A DNA stretch of 64,000 bases from Aestuariimicrobium sp. p3-SID1156 (GCF_025144225.1 NZ_JALXXB010000006.1:1-64000); one strand, 5' to 3'. Positions 27,601 to 36,496 are shown, numbered from the stretch's first letter. Program-made: numbers and translations. Notes: generated by a model not told the origin, from the letters alone.

Positions 27601-27854
27601 AGTGGCCGGAGACGGTCACCGCGTCCATCTACACCCTCACCCCCCGCGCGGATGGCACCGCTCCCGTGCTGGTGGAGTACCGCACCGAGAACGGCGAATG
27701 GCACCGCGCCCACTCCCAGCCCCGCCGGGCGAAGTGGGCTGACCAGTCCCAGGCCTACCTGCTGCACATCAGCGGGGAGGCCCTCGACCTGACCGCCCTG
27801 CGCCTCAGCGCCCGGGAGGACGTCGACCTGGTCCAGGTCGAGCTCTATCTCTGA
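24603..27854 (+). CDS. glycoside hydrolase family 92, putative alpha-mannosidase
   Basis: Large protein of 1083 aa. After about 180 residues resembling a carbohydrate-binding beta-sandwich (FRDAGSQRLVEPFTV...) comes the GH92 two-domain core. GNTFPLTCVPHGFNF opens the catalytic module. WDTFRTCWPAFHLFTP, GYCDVMVGTSSDAIFSDA, PYMFTVTGHHHRTQW and GYPGDEDNGEMSAWW are the conserved signatures; the last carries the expected acidic residues. Family members are calcium-dependent exo-mannosidases. No signal peptide is visible, so it probably acts on imported mannosides in the cytoplasm. It lies between glnA and glnE, an interruption of a usually compact nitrogen block. Confidence 0.88.
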   Translation: MRLTPADGPADPSGSTPHVGLFPGSPVLRFEFRDAGSQRLVEPFTVEPDSFYRVGLYPELLFEDAEPDPLPVYSSAAIGITAVTESGERLELRDQHHVVIHEGNPGPRVTDQWNLIDLDLRDLAGQRISIELSGPEGQRGSGWVQPVGPLPAPNPHTSPLELVHTTRGTHQTGGGSISRGNTFPLTCVPHGFNFLTPITDARSHRWLYSWHGRPTDPDPRPALQALAVSHCPSPWMGDRTAFQLMSWTGHPTIDPLARERHFNHDDELDQPHHYRVRLEDGVVAEMVPTSRAGLFRFDFSGARAERRGVLFDQPGGGDLELTRLHDGRIAFTARIDPPADWQLDGLPTLPGYVHGETRQPVDIVDASTREGIPELPTNLGRAITRRWPRWARLKVPRSQAAAVQLREGEVLEVALAVSFISTEQARHTLTEEIGSTSFDQVREDAARQWTAILDRLEVTGGTHDQRVSAYSNLARLHAWPNAHHENLSRTPGKQDWGYASPFRPLAGDEQKHRTGAEIVPGKLQVNNGYWDTFRTCWPAFHLFTPKLATELLDGILQQYQDGGWMARWSAPGYCDVMVGTSSDAIFSDANSHGISFNEVDAFDSALRNACVPSEQTATGRKGIARARFRRYVDTDVHEGLSWSMDNANSDAAIAAWSTRLANKSADALSPTTQAQPDRIDEFRANAVWFRHRASGYQQLFDGATGFFRARRPDGRFRESVDDFDPSLWGRDYTEATAWGMAFHAPFDAEGLAELYGGEDELAAKLEQALSTPESASGRVGRHYGGVIHEMTEARALRLGQVAMSNQPAHHIPYMFTVTGHHHRTQWLTREILERCFTGSAIGQGYPGDEDNGEMSAWWLLSAAGLYPLSVGSGEMVITAPLFERFAFRRDDDTLLEVTAGNIHHRYIQWVTVNGEGWDHVTIPTWMLHEGDLHLHVELGPEPSDWARDTRPVSLGGQLQGHRWHDDLTGRATISPKGAQGLIDDEGEGASLAAGEVVELEWPETVTASIYTLTPRADGTAPVLVEYRTENGEWHRAHSQPRRAKWADQSQAYLLHISGEALDLTALRLSAREDVDLVQVELYL

Positions 27855-27857
27855 GGG

Positions 27858-30755
27858 CTACTTCTTCGCCCAGAACAGCTTCTCCACCACTGCGGACGCC
27901 CGCCGCGCCGCGCGCAGGTAGTCGTCCACGAGTTCGGCGCTGGTGCCCGGGGGACGCCTGAGCAAATAGCCCACATTGCCCCGCTCACGGGCATCCGAGG
28001 GCATGGTGTCGGGGTCGCGCGCCCTGTTGAGCATGTTCGCATTCCGAATCCGGGACGCCAACACCCACGCCTCGCGCAGGGCTTGCTCCTCGGTGGCGGT
28101 GAGCAGTTCCTCGGAGCGCAGCACGCCCAGCGCCTCCAGGGTGCGGGTCGTGCGAAGCGCCGGGATTCGGGCGCCGTGCTGCATCTGGAGCACCTGCACC
28201 GTCCACTCCACATCGGACAGGCCACCCTCGCCCAGCTTGAGGTGCCGCTTGGTGTCGGCGCCGCGGGGCATCCGCTCGACCTCCATCCGGGCCTTGAGCT
28301 TGCGGATATCGGTGATCTGGGCCCGGCTGACACCCCCGTCGGGGTAGCGGATCGGGTCGATGGCGGCCAGGAACTCCTCCACCAGATCCCGAGGCCCGGC
28401 GCCGTACCCAGCCCGGACCAGGGCCTGCGCCTCCCAGGTGTCCGACCAGCGCTGGTAGTAGGCCTTGTAGGAGCCCAGGGTGCGCACCATCGGCCCGCCC
28501 TTGCCCTCAGGCCGCAGGTCGATGTCGACCTCGAGCGCGGGGTCAGGGCCGGGAGCGGAGAGGAATTTCCGCAGGCGGGTGATGACCTGCCCGGCCAGTC
28601 GCGCGGCGTCCGGGTCATCGGTGTCGGGGATGACGAGCATCGCATCGGCATCCGAACCGTAGGCGAGCTCGCGTCCACCCCAGCGGCCCATGGCGATGAT
28701 GCCGATCTCGGGCGCCCCGGGTACCTCGCGGGCGGCCAGGTCCAGGGCAGCCTGCAGGGTCGCCGAGGCGATGTCGGCCAACGCCTCGCCGACCTGCTCG
28801 ATGTCGAGCCCCTCGCTGACATCGGCCGCTGCCACCCTGAAGAGTTCACGGCGCCGCACCGCCCGGATGGCGTGGGCAGCCTCCTGGTCGGTGTCGTGCC
28901 GGTTGGTCGCCGAGGTCATCGCGCCCAGGATCCGATCGAAGCCCAGTGGCCCACGGTTGGCCTCGCTGGCCAGGATCTGCACGCTCTCGGGGTTGCGTTT
29001 GAGCAGGTCCACCGCATAGCGGGAGCTCGCAAGCAGCCGGGCCAGGAGGGCTGCCATCTCGCCCTCGTCGCGCAGCGCCCGTAGGTACCACGGCGAATCC
29101 TTCAGCGACTCGGAGAGCTGGCGGAAGGCCAACAGCCCGGCGTCCGGGTTGGGTGCTTGCGCGAACCAGCCCAGCATGGCGGGCATGAGCTGTCGCTGGA
29201 TTCCGGCCGCCCGCCCAACCCCGGAGGTCAGCGACTGGATGTGGCGCATGGCAGCATCTGGATCGGCAAAGCCCAGCGCCGTCATGCGGTCGCGCGCGGC
29301 TTCAGGGGCGAGACGCAGCGCATCGCCGCTGATGCCGGCGACAGATTCCAGCAGGGGTGAGTAGTAGACCTGCTGGTGCAGCCGCTGCACCGTCCTGGCT
29401 GAGGACCGCCAGGCGTCCAGGAGCTCCTCGCGGGTACGGAATCCCAGCCCACGCGCCAACCGGCGCAGGCCTGCCTCGTCGTCGGGCATCAGGTGGGTAC
29501 GCCGCATCCGGTACAGCTGCACCCGGTGTTCCAGGAGGCGCTGGAATCGGTAGGCCTCGCCCATCTCCTCCCCCTGCGCGCGACCCACGTAGGCATCGTC
29601 GACGAGCTGGGCGAGTGCCTCGAAGGTGCCGCGCAGGTGCAGGCTCTCATTCCCCTTGCCATGCACCAGCTGCAGCATCTGGACGGTGAACTCGGTGTCG
29701 CGCAGGCCGCCGGCGCCCAGCTTGATCTCGCGGCCCTGCTCCTTGGCAGGGATCAGCGAGATCACCCGTTGACGCATGGACTGGGTTTCGGCCATGAAGT
29801 GGGGGCGTCCGGCCACCGACCACACCATCGGCGCCACCATGTCGCAAAACTGGTGGCCCAGGTCGAGGTCCCCAGCCATCGGACGGGCCTTGAGCAGGGC
29901 CTGGAATTCCCAGTTCTTCGCCCACTTCTCGTAGTAGGCCTTCATGCTCGACAGGGTCCGGACCAGCTGGCCGGCGTTGCCCTCGGGACGCAGCGCGGCG
30001 TCGACCTGCCAGATGCTCCCCGCCGCAGTGAAGGTGGAGCAGTTCCGCATCACTGCTGCCGCCACGCGGGTCGCGATCTGCACCGCCTGCTCGGGTGTGG
30101 TGTGTTCGTCGGCGGGTTCGGCCACGAAGAGGACGTCGATGTCGCTGATGTAGTTCAGCTCGCGCGCGCCGCACTTGCCCATCGCCAGGATGGCCAGCCG
30201 GGCACGGTCATGGTCGGGCACTTCGGCGCGGGCAATCTCCAGGGCGGCATTCACCACCGCGTCGGCGATATCGGCCAGTTCCTCGGCGATCGAGGGCAGC
30301 AGCTCCTGCGGGTCATCCGAGGTCAGGTCGCGCACGGCCACCCGGGTCAGGGCGCGGCGGTTGAACCAGCGCAGGTGGTCCAGCGGTTTCTGTTCATCGG
30401 AAACCGCCGCCAGGGCCTCCTGGAGGAGCTCCTGGCGGGTGCGTTGCCGCGGCTCGTCCTGGAAGATGGTCAGGTCATCGTGGCGACGCGACAGGTGCTG
30501 GCCGAGAGCTTGGGATGACCCCAGCAGCAGGACGAGCCGACGCATGGCCTCGGCGTCCCCCTTGATGCCCGAGAGTTCGTCGGGGGCCTGCTCGCTCAAC
30601 TGCGCCAGGCTCGCGACCGCCAGGTCGGGGTCGGCGGACTGGCTCAGCAGGGGCAGCCAGTCCTCGGCGTCGCGGAGGCGAGCCAGACAGGCGCGGGCGG
30701 CGGGGGTCTGGGCAAACCCGTACCTGATCAGCTCCGCCTGGGAGATCTCTGCCAC
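27858..30755 (-). CDS. glnE: bifunctional glutamine synthetase adenylyltransferase/deadenylase
   Basis: GlnE of 965 aa, which adds AMP to and removes AMP from the active-site-proximal tyrosine of GlnA. Two nucleotidyltransferase modules are visible, each with a GxGxxxxxxxxDxD-type site: MGKCGARELNYISDIDVLF in the N-terminal half and MGRWGGRELAYGSDADAML in the C-terminal half. Each module is followed by a helical bundle. GTG 30755 was chosen because TACAGT (minus strand 30762-30767) lies 6 nt before it; an in-frame start at 30809 would put the -10 inside the gene. It ends 4 bp from the convergent GH92 stop. The target enzyme is encoded at 23033-24454. Confidence 0.95.
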   Translation of the reverse strand: MAEISQAELIRYGFAQTPAARACLARLRDAEDWLPLLSQSADPDLAVASLAQLSEQAPDELSGIKGDAEAMRRLVLLLGSSQALGQHLSRRHDDLTIFQDEPRQRTRQELLQEALAAVSDEQKPLDHLRWFNRRALTRVAVRDLTSDDPQELLPSIAEELADIADAVVNAALEIARAEVPDHDRARLAILAMGKCGARELNYISDIDVLFVAEPADEHTTPEQAVQIATRVAAAVMRNCSTFTAAGSIWQVDAALRPEGNAGQLVRTLSSMKAYYEKWAKNWEFQALLKARPMAGDLDLGHQFCDMVAPMVWSVAGRPHFMAETQSMRQRVISLIPAKEQGREIKLGAGGLRDTEFTVQMLQLVHGKGNESLHLRGTFEALAQLVDDAYVGRAQGEEMGEAYRFQRLLEHRVQLYRMRRTHLMPDDEAGLRRLARGLGFRTREELLDAWRSSARTVQRLHQQVYYSPLLESVAGISGDALRLAPEAARDRMTALGFADPDAAMRHIQSLTSGVGRAAGIQRQLMPAMLGWFAQAPNPDAGLLAFRQLSESLKDSPWYLRALRDEGEMAALLARLLASSRYAVDLLKRNPESVQILASEANRGPLGFDRILGAMTSATNRHDTDQEAAHAIRAVRRRELFRVAAADVSEGLDIEQVGEALADIASATLQAALDLAAREVPGAPEIGIIAMGRWGGRELAYGSDADAMLVIPDTDDPDAARLAGQVITRLRKFLSAPGPDPALEVDIDLRPEGKGGPMVRTLGSYKAYYQRWSDTWEAQALVRAGYGAGPRDLVEEFLAAIDPIRYPDGGVSRAQITDIRKLKARMEVERMPRGADTKRHLKLGEGGLSDVEWTVQVLQMQHGARIPALRTTRTLEALGVLRSEELLTATEEQALREAWVLASRIRNANMLNRARDPDTMPSDARERGNVGYLLRRPPGTSAELVDDYLRAARRASAVVEKLFWAKK

Positions 30756-30831
30756 GAGTCCACTGTAATGTGTCAGCTTGCCGTAACCCTCGCGTAAGGG
30801 TCCGGCCATGCAGCGGGGCTAGTGTGCGGGG
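30756..30831. promoter_or_regulatory. divergent leaderless promoters of glnE and the SCP-like gene
   Basis: Minus strand: TACAGT (30762-30767), 6 nt, GTG 30755. Plus strand: TAGTGT (30820-30825), 6 nt, GTG 30832. Neither start has a Shine-Dalgarno. The 52 bp between the two -10s must hold both -35 regions. Confidence 0.6.
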
Positions 30832-31611
30832 GTGACGATCATGGTGGCCAGGAACGATGCGACCCTGAAGCGCATCTGCCAGGCCCTGGTCGACCAGGTC
30901 CAGGAGCTGATTCCCAGGGACGAGCTGAAGGCGACGCCCCAGCTTCCGCCCTCGACGGCGAGGGACCGCGTGGGCCAGGTGCTCTTCCTGCTGACCGATG
31001 CCCTGCAGACCCTGAGCTGCCCGACGAACTCCCGGGCCGTTTCGCTCGATGACCACCTGACCAGCCGTTTCCACGCCGAGACCACGGTGCGCGAGCTGGT
31101 CCGCACCGTCGTTGGCGCCGACACCGCCGAGACCCTGGCCCCGCAGGCCTCCCGGCTCCTGATGGACCTGCGCGCCGAGCTGCTCCCGGGGCAGCTGCCC
31201 GCCACCGTGGACAGCCTGTTCGGCACGGTACGACTGGTCGACTACCTGCGCGGGGTGCTGATCGAGGCGGTCGTGTGCGCGCTGCGTTTCCGCTGTTCCA
31301 CGCTGGAGGCGGCACTCACCGAGTCCTCGCGGGCGCTTGCCTCGGTGCTGGCCACCCGGCACCCCGGCTCCACGATCGAATTGCGCGTCCCGCCGGCGAC
31401 CGCCGTGCAGCTGGGCGCCCTGGGACGCGGCCCGGAGCACACCCGCGGCACTCCCCCCAATGTGGTCGAGATGGACCCGCTCACCTTCGTCAGCCTCGCC
31501 ACCGGCCTTCGTGAATGGTCGGCAGAGCTGGCCGCCCACCGCGTCAGCGCGTCCGGATCGCAGGTGGACGTCCTGCCCGGCATGCTGCCGGTGACCAACC
31601 TGCTGCGCTGA
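30832..31611 (+). CDS. sterol-carrier-like (SCP_3) domain protein with degenerate DinB/MDMPI-like N-terminus
   Basis: Protein of 259 aa. The C-terminal 110 residues (IELRVPPATAVQ, then GPEHTRGTPPNVVEMDPLT) match the bacterial SCP ortholog family. The N-terminal 150 residues are helical and contain VRLVDYLRGVLIEAVVCAL, resembling the mycothiol-dependent maleylpyruvate isomerase bundle. The usual VVHxLD metal histidine there is replaced by cysteine, so metal-dependent thiol chemistry is doubtful. Function unknown; a hydrophobic-ligand carrier is possible. Leaderless GTG start after TAGTGT. It ends 6 bp from the convergent glnA2 stop. Confidence 0.75.
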   Translation: MTIMVARNDATLKRICQALVDQVQELIPRDELKATPQLPPSTARDRVGQVLFLLTDALQTLSCPTNSRAVSLDDHLTSRFHAETTVRELVRTVVGADTAETLAPQASRLLMDLRAELLPGQLPATVDSLFGTVRLVDYLRGVLIEAVVCALRFRCSTLEAALTESSRALASVLATRHPGSTIELRVPPATAVQLGALGRGPEHTRGTPPNVVEMDPLTFVSLATGLREWSAELAAHRVSASGSQVDVLPGMLPVTNLLR

Positions 31612-31617
31612 TCCCCG

Positions 31618-32952
31618 TCAGAGGGTGCGGAGGTAGCGCTCCAACTCGAAGGGGGTCACCTGGGCGCGGTACTCCTCGAACTCGGCCCGCTTGTTGGTGA
31701 GGAAGTGCTCGAAGAGGTGCTCACCCAGCGTGTCGGCCACCAGTTCGGAGTTCTCCATCGCGCGCACCGCCTCGTCCAGGTTGTGCGGCAGCGGCTCGAT
31801 ACCCATCGCCATCCGCTGCCGTCCGGTCAACGCCCAGACATCATTGTCGGCCTCGTCGGGGAGCTCGTACTGCCCCTCGATGCCGGCCAGGCCGGCTCGC
31901 AGGATCACCGCATAGGCCAGGTAGGGATTGCACGCCGAATCCAGCGAGCGGATCTCCACCCGCGCTGAGGACTGCTTGTCGATCCCGAACATGGGGACAC
32001 GCACCAGGGCCGACCTGTTGTTGCGACCCCAACACGAGTAGGCCGGTGCCTCGCCGCCCTCGACCAAGCGCTTGTAGGAGTTCACCCACTGATTGGTCAC
32101 CGCACTGATCTCAGTCGCATGACGCAGGACCCCGGCGACGAACTGGCGTCCCACTGCTGACAGACGTGCCTCGTGGGTCGCGTCGTAGAAGGCATTGGTG
32201 TCGCCCTCGAACAGCGAGACGTGGGTGTGCATGCCCGAACCCGGGTACTCGGTGAAGGGTTTGGGCATGAAGGACGCGTGGATGCCCTTGGCGGCTGCCA
32301 CCTCCCGGATCACGCAGCGGAGGGTCATGATGTTGTCAGCCATCGTGAGCGCATCGGCGTAGCGGAGGTCGATCTCGTGCTGGCCGGGGGCAGCCTCGTG
32401 GTGGCTGTACTCCACCGCGATGCCCATCTGTTCCAGCATCTCGATGGCATCACGGCGAAAGTCGGTGCCCTGCCCCAGGGTGGTGTGGTCGAAGTAGCCG
32501 CCGTGGTCCAGCGGGACCGGGTTCGCGCCGGGACGACCCTGTTCGAGCAGGAAGAACTCGATCTCGGGGTGGGTGTAGAAGGTGAAACCCATGTCGGAGG
32601 CCCGGGTGAGCGCGCGCTTGAGCACTCCACGGGGGTCGGCAAAGCTGGGCGAACCGTCGGGCAGTGCGATGTCGCAGAACATCCGCGCGGTGCCACGCGC
32701 CTGCTGTCGCCACGGCAGCTGCTGGAAGGTGCTCGGGTCGGGCCTGGCGACCATGTCGGACTCGTAGACGCGCGCATAGCCCTCGATCGCCGATCCGTCG
32801 AAACCGACTCCTTCGGCGAAGGCGCCCTCGAGCTCGGCGGGAGCGATCGCCACCGACTTCAGGAAACCCAGCACATCGGTGAACCAGAGCCGAACGAACC
32901 GGATGTCGTGCTCTTCCATCTGGCGCAGGACGAAGTCGGTCTGGCGATCCAT
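31618..32952 (-). CDS. glnA2: glutamine synthetase type I, GlnA2-like
   Basis: Second glutamine-synthetase-family protein, 444 aa, close in length to mycobacterial GlnA2. Segments FDGSAIEGYARV, PGSGMHTHVSLF and NRSALVRVPMF mark the family. The C-terminal loop lacks the DLYELPPEE adenylylation motif found in the glnA product, so it should not be controlled by GlnE. It may make glutamine or a gamma-glutamyl amide of another amine. ATG 32952 is supported by a CACAAT hexamer 6 nt upstream (32959-32964). The frame stays open far upstream only because it is antisense to the catalase gene. Confidence 0.9.
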   Translation of the reverse strand: MDRQTDFVLRQMEEHDIRFVRLWFTDVLGFLKSVAIAPAELEGAFAEGVGFDGSAIEGYARVYESDMVARPDPSTFQQLPWRQQARGTARMFCDIALPDGSPSFADPRGVLKRALTRASDMGFTFYTHPEIEFFLLEQGRPGANPVPLDHGGYFDHTTLGQGTDFRRDAIEMLEQMGIAVEYSHHEAAPGQHEIDLRYADALTMADNIMTLRCVIREVAAAKGIHASFMPKPFTEYPGSGMHTHVSLFEGDTNAFYDATHEARLSAVGRQFVAGVLRHATEISAVTNQWVNSYKRLVEGGEAPAYSCWGRNNRSALVRVPMFGIDKQSSARVEIRSLDSACNPYLAYAVILRAGLAGIEGQYELPDEADNDVWALTGRQRMAMGIEPLPHNLDEAVRAMENSELVADTLGEHLFEHFLTNKRAEFEEYRAQVTPFELERYLRTL

Positions 32953-32964
32953 GTGGTCATTGTG
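32953..32964 (-). promoter_or_regulatory. glnA2 -10-like hexamer, probable leaderless start
   Basis: CACAAT (32959-32964 on the minus strand), 6 nt, ATG 32952. The first base deviates from TANNNT, so this is weaker than other cases in the window. Confidence 0.4.
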
Positions 32965-33030
32965 CCCCACCCCACCCCCAAGGGTTGGACCGCGCCACCG
33001 TTGGCACCGTGATGAGGAGGAATTCCTACG

Positions 33031-35214
33031 GTGATGACCATGACCAGCAATCACAAGCCCCATGTCGAAGCCCACGAAAAGCCCCTGGACGTCCCGGCCC
33101 CCTCGGTCGAGGAACCCACCACCCCCCGAGAGCCGCTGCCCGCCCCCGGAGACCAGCTGGCGCCCCAGATGCGCACTGCGACCGGCGTGGACGCCGGGCG
33201 TCCCCCTTCGGACCGCGCCCAGCAGGGACCGTGGCTGACCACGGCCCAGGGGCTGCGCCTGCGCGACACCGACCACAGCCTCAAGGCCGGGCGCCGCGGC
33301 CCCACACTGCTGCAGGACCACCACCTGCGCGAGAAGATCATGCACTTCGACCACGAGCGCATCCCTGAGCGCGTGGTGCATGCGCGCGGTGCCGGTGCCC
33401 ACGGCCGGTTCACCAGCAATGGTGCTGCCAGCACGCTGACCCGCGCCGAGTTCCTCAAGCCCGGCGTGGAGACCCCGGTCTTCGTCCGCTTCTCCACCGT
33501 GCTGGGATCGCGTGGCTCGGCCGACACCCCGCGCGACACCCGCGGGTTCGCCACGAAGTTCTACACCAGCGAGGGTGTCTACGACCTCGTCGGCAACAAC
33601 ATTCCGGTCTTCTTCATCCAGGACGGGATCAAGTTCCCCGACATCATCCACGCCGGCAAGCCCGAGCCCGACCGTGAGATCCCGCAGGCGGCCAGTGCTC
33701 ACGACACCTTCTGGGACTTCGTTTCCCTGCACACCGAGGCCCAGCACCACACACTGTGGAACATGTCCGACCGAGCGCTGCCGCTCTCGCTGCGCACGAT
33801 GGAGGGCTTCGGTATCCACACCTTCCGTTTCATCGCCGAGGACGGCAGCACCAGCCTGGTGAAGTTCCACTGGAAGCCGAAGGCGGGTGTGCACTCCCAG
33901 CTGTGGGAGGAGGCGCAGCTGACTGCGGGCAAGGACCCCGACTTCCAGCGGCGCGATCTGGCCGATGCGATCCAGAACGGTGCCTTCCCCGAATGGGACC
34001 TGGGCATCCAGGTCTTCCCCGACAACGAGGAGCAGATGTTCGAGGGCATCGACCTGCTCGACCCGACCAAACTGGTCCCCGAGGAGCTGGCCCCGGTCGA
34101 GATCATCGGCACGATGGTGCTGGATGCCAACCCGACCAACTACTTCGCCGAGACCGAACAGGTGGCCTTCCACCCCGGCCACCTGGTGCCGGGCATCGAC
34201 GTCACCAATGACCCTCTGCTGCAGGCCCGCCTGTTCAGCTACCTGGACACCCAGATCACCCGGCTGGGTGGGCCGAACTTCAGCCAGATCCCCATCAACC
34301 GCCCGCATGCCCCGATCAACGACATGCTGCGCGACGGGTTCCACCAGGACGCAGTGCCGGCCGGCAAGGCGCCCTACCGGCCCAACTCGCTCGATGGCGG
34401 CTGCCCGTTCAAGGCCGGGGAGGACGTCAGCGCCTTCATCGACCACCCGCAGGTCGTAGAGGGCAGCATGGTCCGCGAGCACTCGGCGTCCTTCGATGAC
34501 CACTTCTCCCAGCCCCGGATGTTCTTCCGGTCCCTGACCCCGGTGGAACAGGACCATGTCATCGGCGGGTACGCCTTCGAACTGTCCAAGGTCACCTGGC
34601 CCCAGATCCGGGAGCGACAGGTGAAATTGCTGGTCACCATCGACGAGCACCTGGGCACCGAGGTCGCCAAGCGTCTCGGCCTCGAGGTGCCCACGCCGCT
34701 GGAGGACGTGGAGATCGTGGAGATGCCTCCCTCACCGGCGCTGCGCCAGGTTCGTGAGGAGGCCTACCCGGTCGCCGGGCGACGCGTCGGGATCCTGGCC
34801 GACGGGGCCACCAGCCTGACCGACTTGGAAGCGGTGGTCGACACCGTCACGCAGGCCGGTGCGATGCCGTTGGTGGTGGGCCCCCACGCGGGACGCGTGG
34901 AGTGCGCAGGTGGGGACTTCTCCGCCGACAAGACCTTCTTCTCGGCCTCGTCGATCGAGTTCGACGCGCTGGTGCTGCTGTCCTCCTTCGGGCCGGCGGA
35001 GGTGGACCCTCGCGTGCAGCTGCTGGTGGAGGAGGCCTATCGCCACGGCAAGCCGCTGGGCGCCGTGGGGCAGGCCGGTGACGTGGTCGAGGCTGCCGGG
35101 ATCGCCGGTGAGGATGCCGGCATCGTGGTCGCCCCCGAGGCGACGGGCGTGACCGAACAGGTGCTGGAGCTGCTCGGCCATCACCGCGTCTGGGAGCGCC
35201 TGGCCAGGATCTGA
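33031..35214 (+). CDS. katE: large-subunit monofunctional catalase (HPII/KatE type)
   Basis: Heme catalase of 727 aa, degrading hydrogen peroxide. The distal histidine lies in RVVHARGAGAHGRF (near residue 115), the conserved asparagine segment in NIPVFFIQDGIKFPD, and the proximal heme-ligand tyrosine in RLFSYLDTQITR (near 403). The extra C-terminal 150 residues (GRRVGILADGATSLTDLEA...) form the flavodoxin/DJ-1-like domain that distinguishes large-subunit clade II enzymes. GAGGAGG (33014-33020) precedes GTG 33031; ATG 33034 and 33040 are alternatives. The neighbours suggest no shared regulon. The dispersed N-terminus (PAPSVEEPTTP) is the family's arm. Confidence 0.95.
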   Translation: MMTMTSNHKPHVEAHEKPLDVPAPSVEEPTTPREPLPAPGDQLAPQMRTATGVDAGRPPSDRAQQGPWLTTAQGLRLRDTDHSLKAGRRGPTLLQDHHLREKIMHFDHERIPERVVHARGAGAHGRFTSNGAASTLTRAEFLKPGVETPVFVRFSTVLGSRGSADTPRDTRGFATKFYTSEGVYDLVGNNIPVFFIQDGIKFPDIIHAGKPEPDREIPQAASAHDTFWDFVSLHTEAQHHTLWNMSDRALPLSLRTMEGFGIHTFRFIAEDGSTSLVKFHWKPKAGVHSQLWEEAQLTAGKDPDFQRRDLADAIQNGAFPEWDLGIQVFPDNEEQMFEGIDLLDPTKLVPEELAPVEIIGTMVLDANPTNYFAETEQVAFHPGHLVPGIDVTNDPLLQARLFSYLDTQITRLGGPNFSQIPINRPHAPINDMLRDGFHQDAVPAGKAPYRPNSLDGGCPFKAGEDVSAFIDHPQVVEGSMVREHSASFDDHFSQPRMFFRSLTPVEQDHVIGGYAFELSKVTWPQIRERQVKLLVTIDEHLGTEVAKRLGLEVPTPLEDVEIVEMPPSPALRQVREEAYPVAGRRVGILADGATSLTDLEAVVDTVTQAGAMPLVVGPHAGRVECAGGDFSADKTFFSASSIEFDALVLLSSFGPAEVDPRVQLLVEEAYRHGKPLGAVGQAGDVVEAAGIAGEDAGIVVAPEATGVTEQVLELLGHHRVWERLARI

Positions 35215-35219
35215 GAGGG

Positions 35220-35468
35220 TCAGATGCGGAAGGGGCCCCAGGCGCCCTCCTCGCGCTCCTTCCGCTTCTCCTCTTCCTCCTCGAGGTCGTTGAACGTGGG
35301 ATCAGTCTCCCAGGCCTCGTTGCGTGCCTCTGCGCGCTCGAGGGCGTGCTGCGCCTCTTCGGGGCTCTTGTACGGGCCCAGCCGATCAGCGGCCTTGCAG
35401 CCGTCATAGGGCTCCACGCGATGGTGGGTCAGGCACCAGTAGTACTCGCCCCCATGGTCGTCGGTCAT
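35220..35468 (-). CDS. small conserved actinobacterial protein
   Basis: Protein of 82 aa of a family I recognise only as conserved in actinobacteria. The N-terminal half has [17 protein letters not shown] with two cysteines and two histidines that could bind zinc. The second half is helical and strongly acidic then basic ([15 protein letters not shown]). ATG 35468 has GGGGAG 7 nt upstream. It is divergent from map and convergent with the catalase gene (6 bp between stops). Function unknown. Confidence 0.8.
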   Translation of the reverse strand: MTDDHGGEYYWCLTHHRVEPYDGCKAADRLGPYKSPEEAQHALERAEARNEAWETDPTFNDLEEEEEKRKEREEGAWGPFRI

Positions 35469-35483
35469 GCTTGTTCTCCCCGC

Positions 35484-35496
35484 TAGAGTCGATGCA
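35484..35496 (+). promoter_or_regulatory. map -10 hexamer, leaderless start
   Basis: TAGAGT (35484-35489), 7 nt, GTG 35497. No Shine-Dalgarno. Confidence 0.65.
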
Positions 35497-36396
35497 GTGA
35501 GCAGTCCGATCAAGCCCTACCCCGTCAGCCCGATGCGTCCGGTGCCGAGTTCGATCACGCGGCCCCCCTACGTTGGGAAGCCTGCACCCACACCGTACAT
35601 GGGCCGACATGTGCAGAGCGCCGAGACGATCGAGGCCATGCGTGAGGTGAGCAGGATTGCCTGCCAGGCGATGCATGAAGCCGGCAAGGCCATCGCACCG
35701 GGTGTCACCACCGATCAGTTGGACGCCATTGCCCATGAGTTCATGCTGGACCACGGTGCCTACCCCTCCTCCCTGGGGTACCGGGGTTTTCCCAAGTCGT
35801 GCTGCACCAGCGTCAATGAAGTGATCTGCCATGGCATCCCTGATGGGCGTCCGCTGGAGGAGGGGGACCTGGTCAAGGTCGACGTCACCGCCTACAAGAA
35901 CGGGGTGCACGGCGACAACTGCGCCACCTTCTACTGCGGCGAGGTCGACGAGCAGTCACGGCTCCTGGCCGAGCGCACCCAGGAGGCCATGAACCGGGGC
36001 ATTCGGGCAGTGAAGCCCGGGCGTCCCCTGTCGGTCATCGGACGCGTCATCGAGAGCTACGCCGGGCGCTTCGGCTACGGCGTGGTTCGTGAGTACACCG
36101 GCCACGGGGTGCACAGCGCCTTCCACTCGGGGCTGGTCATCCTGCACTACGACGAGCCGCGACTGGACACCCCCATCGAGGTCGGGATGACCTTCACCAT
36201 CGAGCCGATGTTGGCCATCGGCAACCCCAGCAGTGAGCAGTGGGACGACGGCTGGACCGTGCTCACCCGCGACCGGTCCCGGGTGGCCCAATTCGAGCAG
36301 ACGATCGTGGTGACCCCCCAGGGCGCCGAGGTGCTCACCCTTCCCATGGACGGGATGACGCCGGCCCCCAATGGGCCGGCGCCGAAGCTCCCCTGA
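35497..36396 (+). CDS. map: methionine aminopeptidase, type I
   Basis: Removes the initiator methionine from nascent proteins. 299 aa with an N-terminal extension of about 40 residues containing a proline-rich, SH3-binding-like stretch ([17 protein letters not shown]), typical of the longer mycobacterial MetAP. The metal-binding set follows the family: GHGVH (His), [17 protein letters not shown] (two Asp), FTIEPML and QFEQTIVV (Glu). GTG 35497 is chosen from the TAGAGT -10 at 7 nt. About 110 bp separate it from the RNase P RNA gene. Confidence 0.95.
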   Translation: MSSPIKPYPVSPMRPVPSSITRPPYVGKPAPTPYMGRHVQSAETIEAMREVSRIACQAMHEAGKAIAPGVTTDQLDAIAHEFMLDHGAYPSSLGYRGFPKSCCTSVNEVICHGIPDGRPLEEGDLVKVDVTAYKNGVHGDNCATFYCGEVDEQSRLLAERTQEAMNRGIRAVKPGRPLSVIGRVIESYAGRFGYGVVREYTGHGVHSAFHSGLVILHYDEPRLDTPIEVGMTFTIEPMLAIGNPSSEQWDDGWTVLTRDRSRVAQFEQTIVVTPQGAEVLTLPMDGMTPAPNGPAPKLP

Positions 36397-36490
36397 GCCG
36401 GTCGGCGCAGTAGGCCGCTTTCTGCTCCGCGCCCAGGGCGCGGACAGGTTGCGAACCTGGCGGCTGGGCAGTCCACCCCGGGACACGTCG

Positions 36491-36496
36491 TACACT
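36491..36496 (+). promoter_or_regulatory. rnpB -10 hexamer
   Basis: TACACT, 8 nt before the first base pair of the mature RNA stem at 36505. No convincing -35 was seen. Confidence 0.6.

Noticed and set aside
32953..34650. Long upstream extension of the glnA2 reading frame.
   Set aside because: The extension is antisense to the catalase gene, has no homology to glutamine synthetase, and ATG 32952 gives the normal family length.
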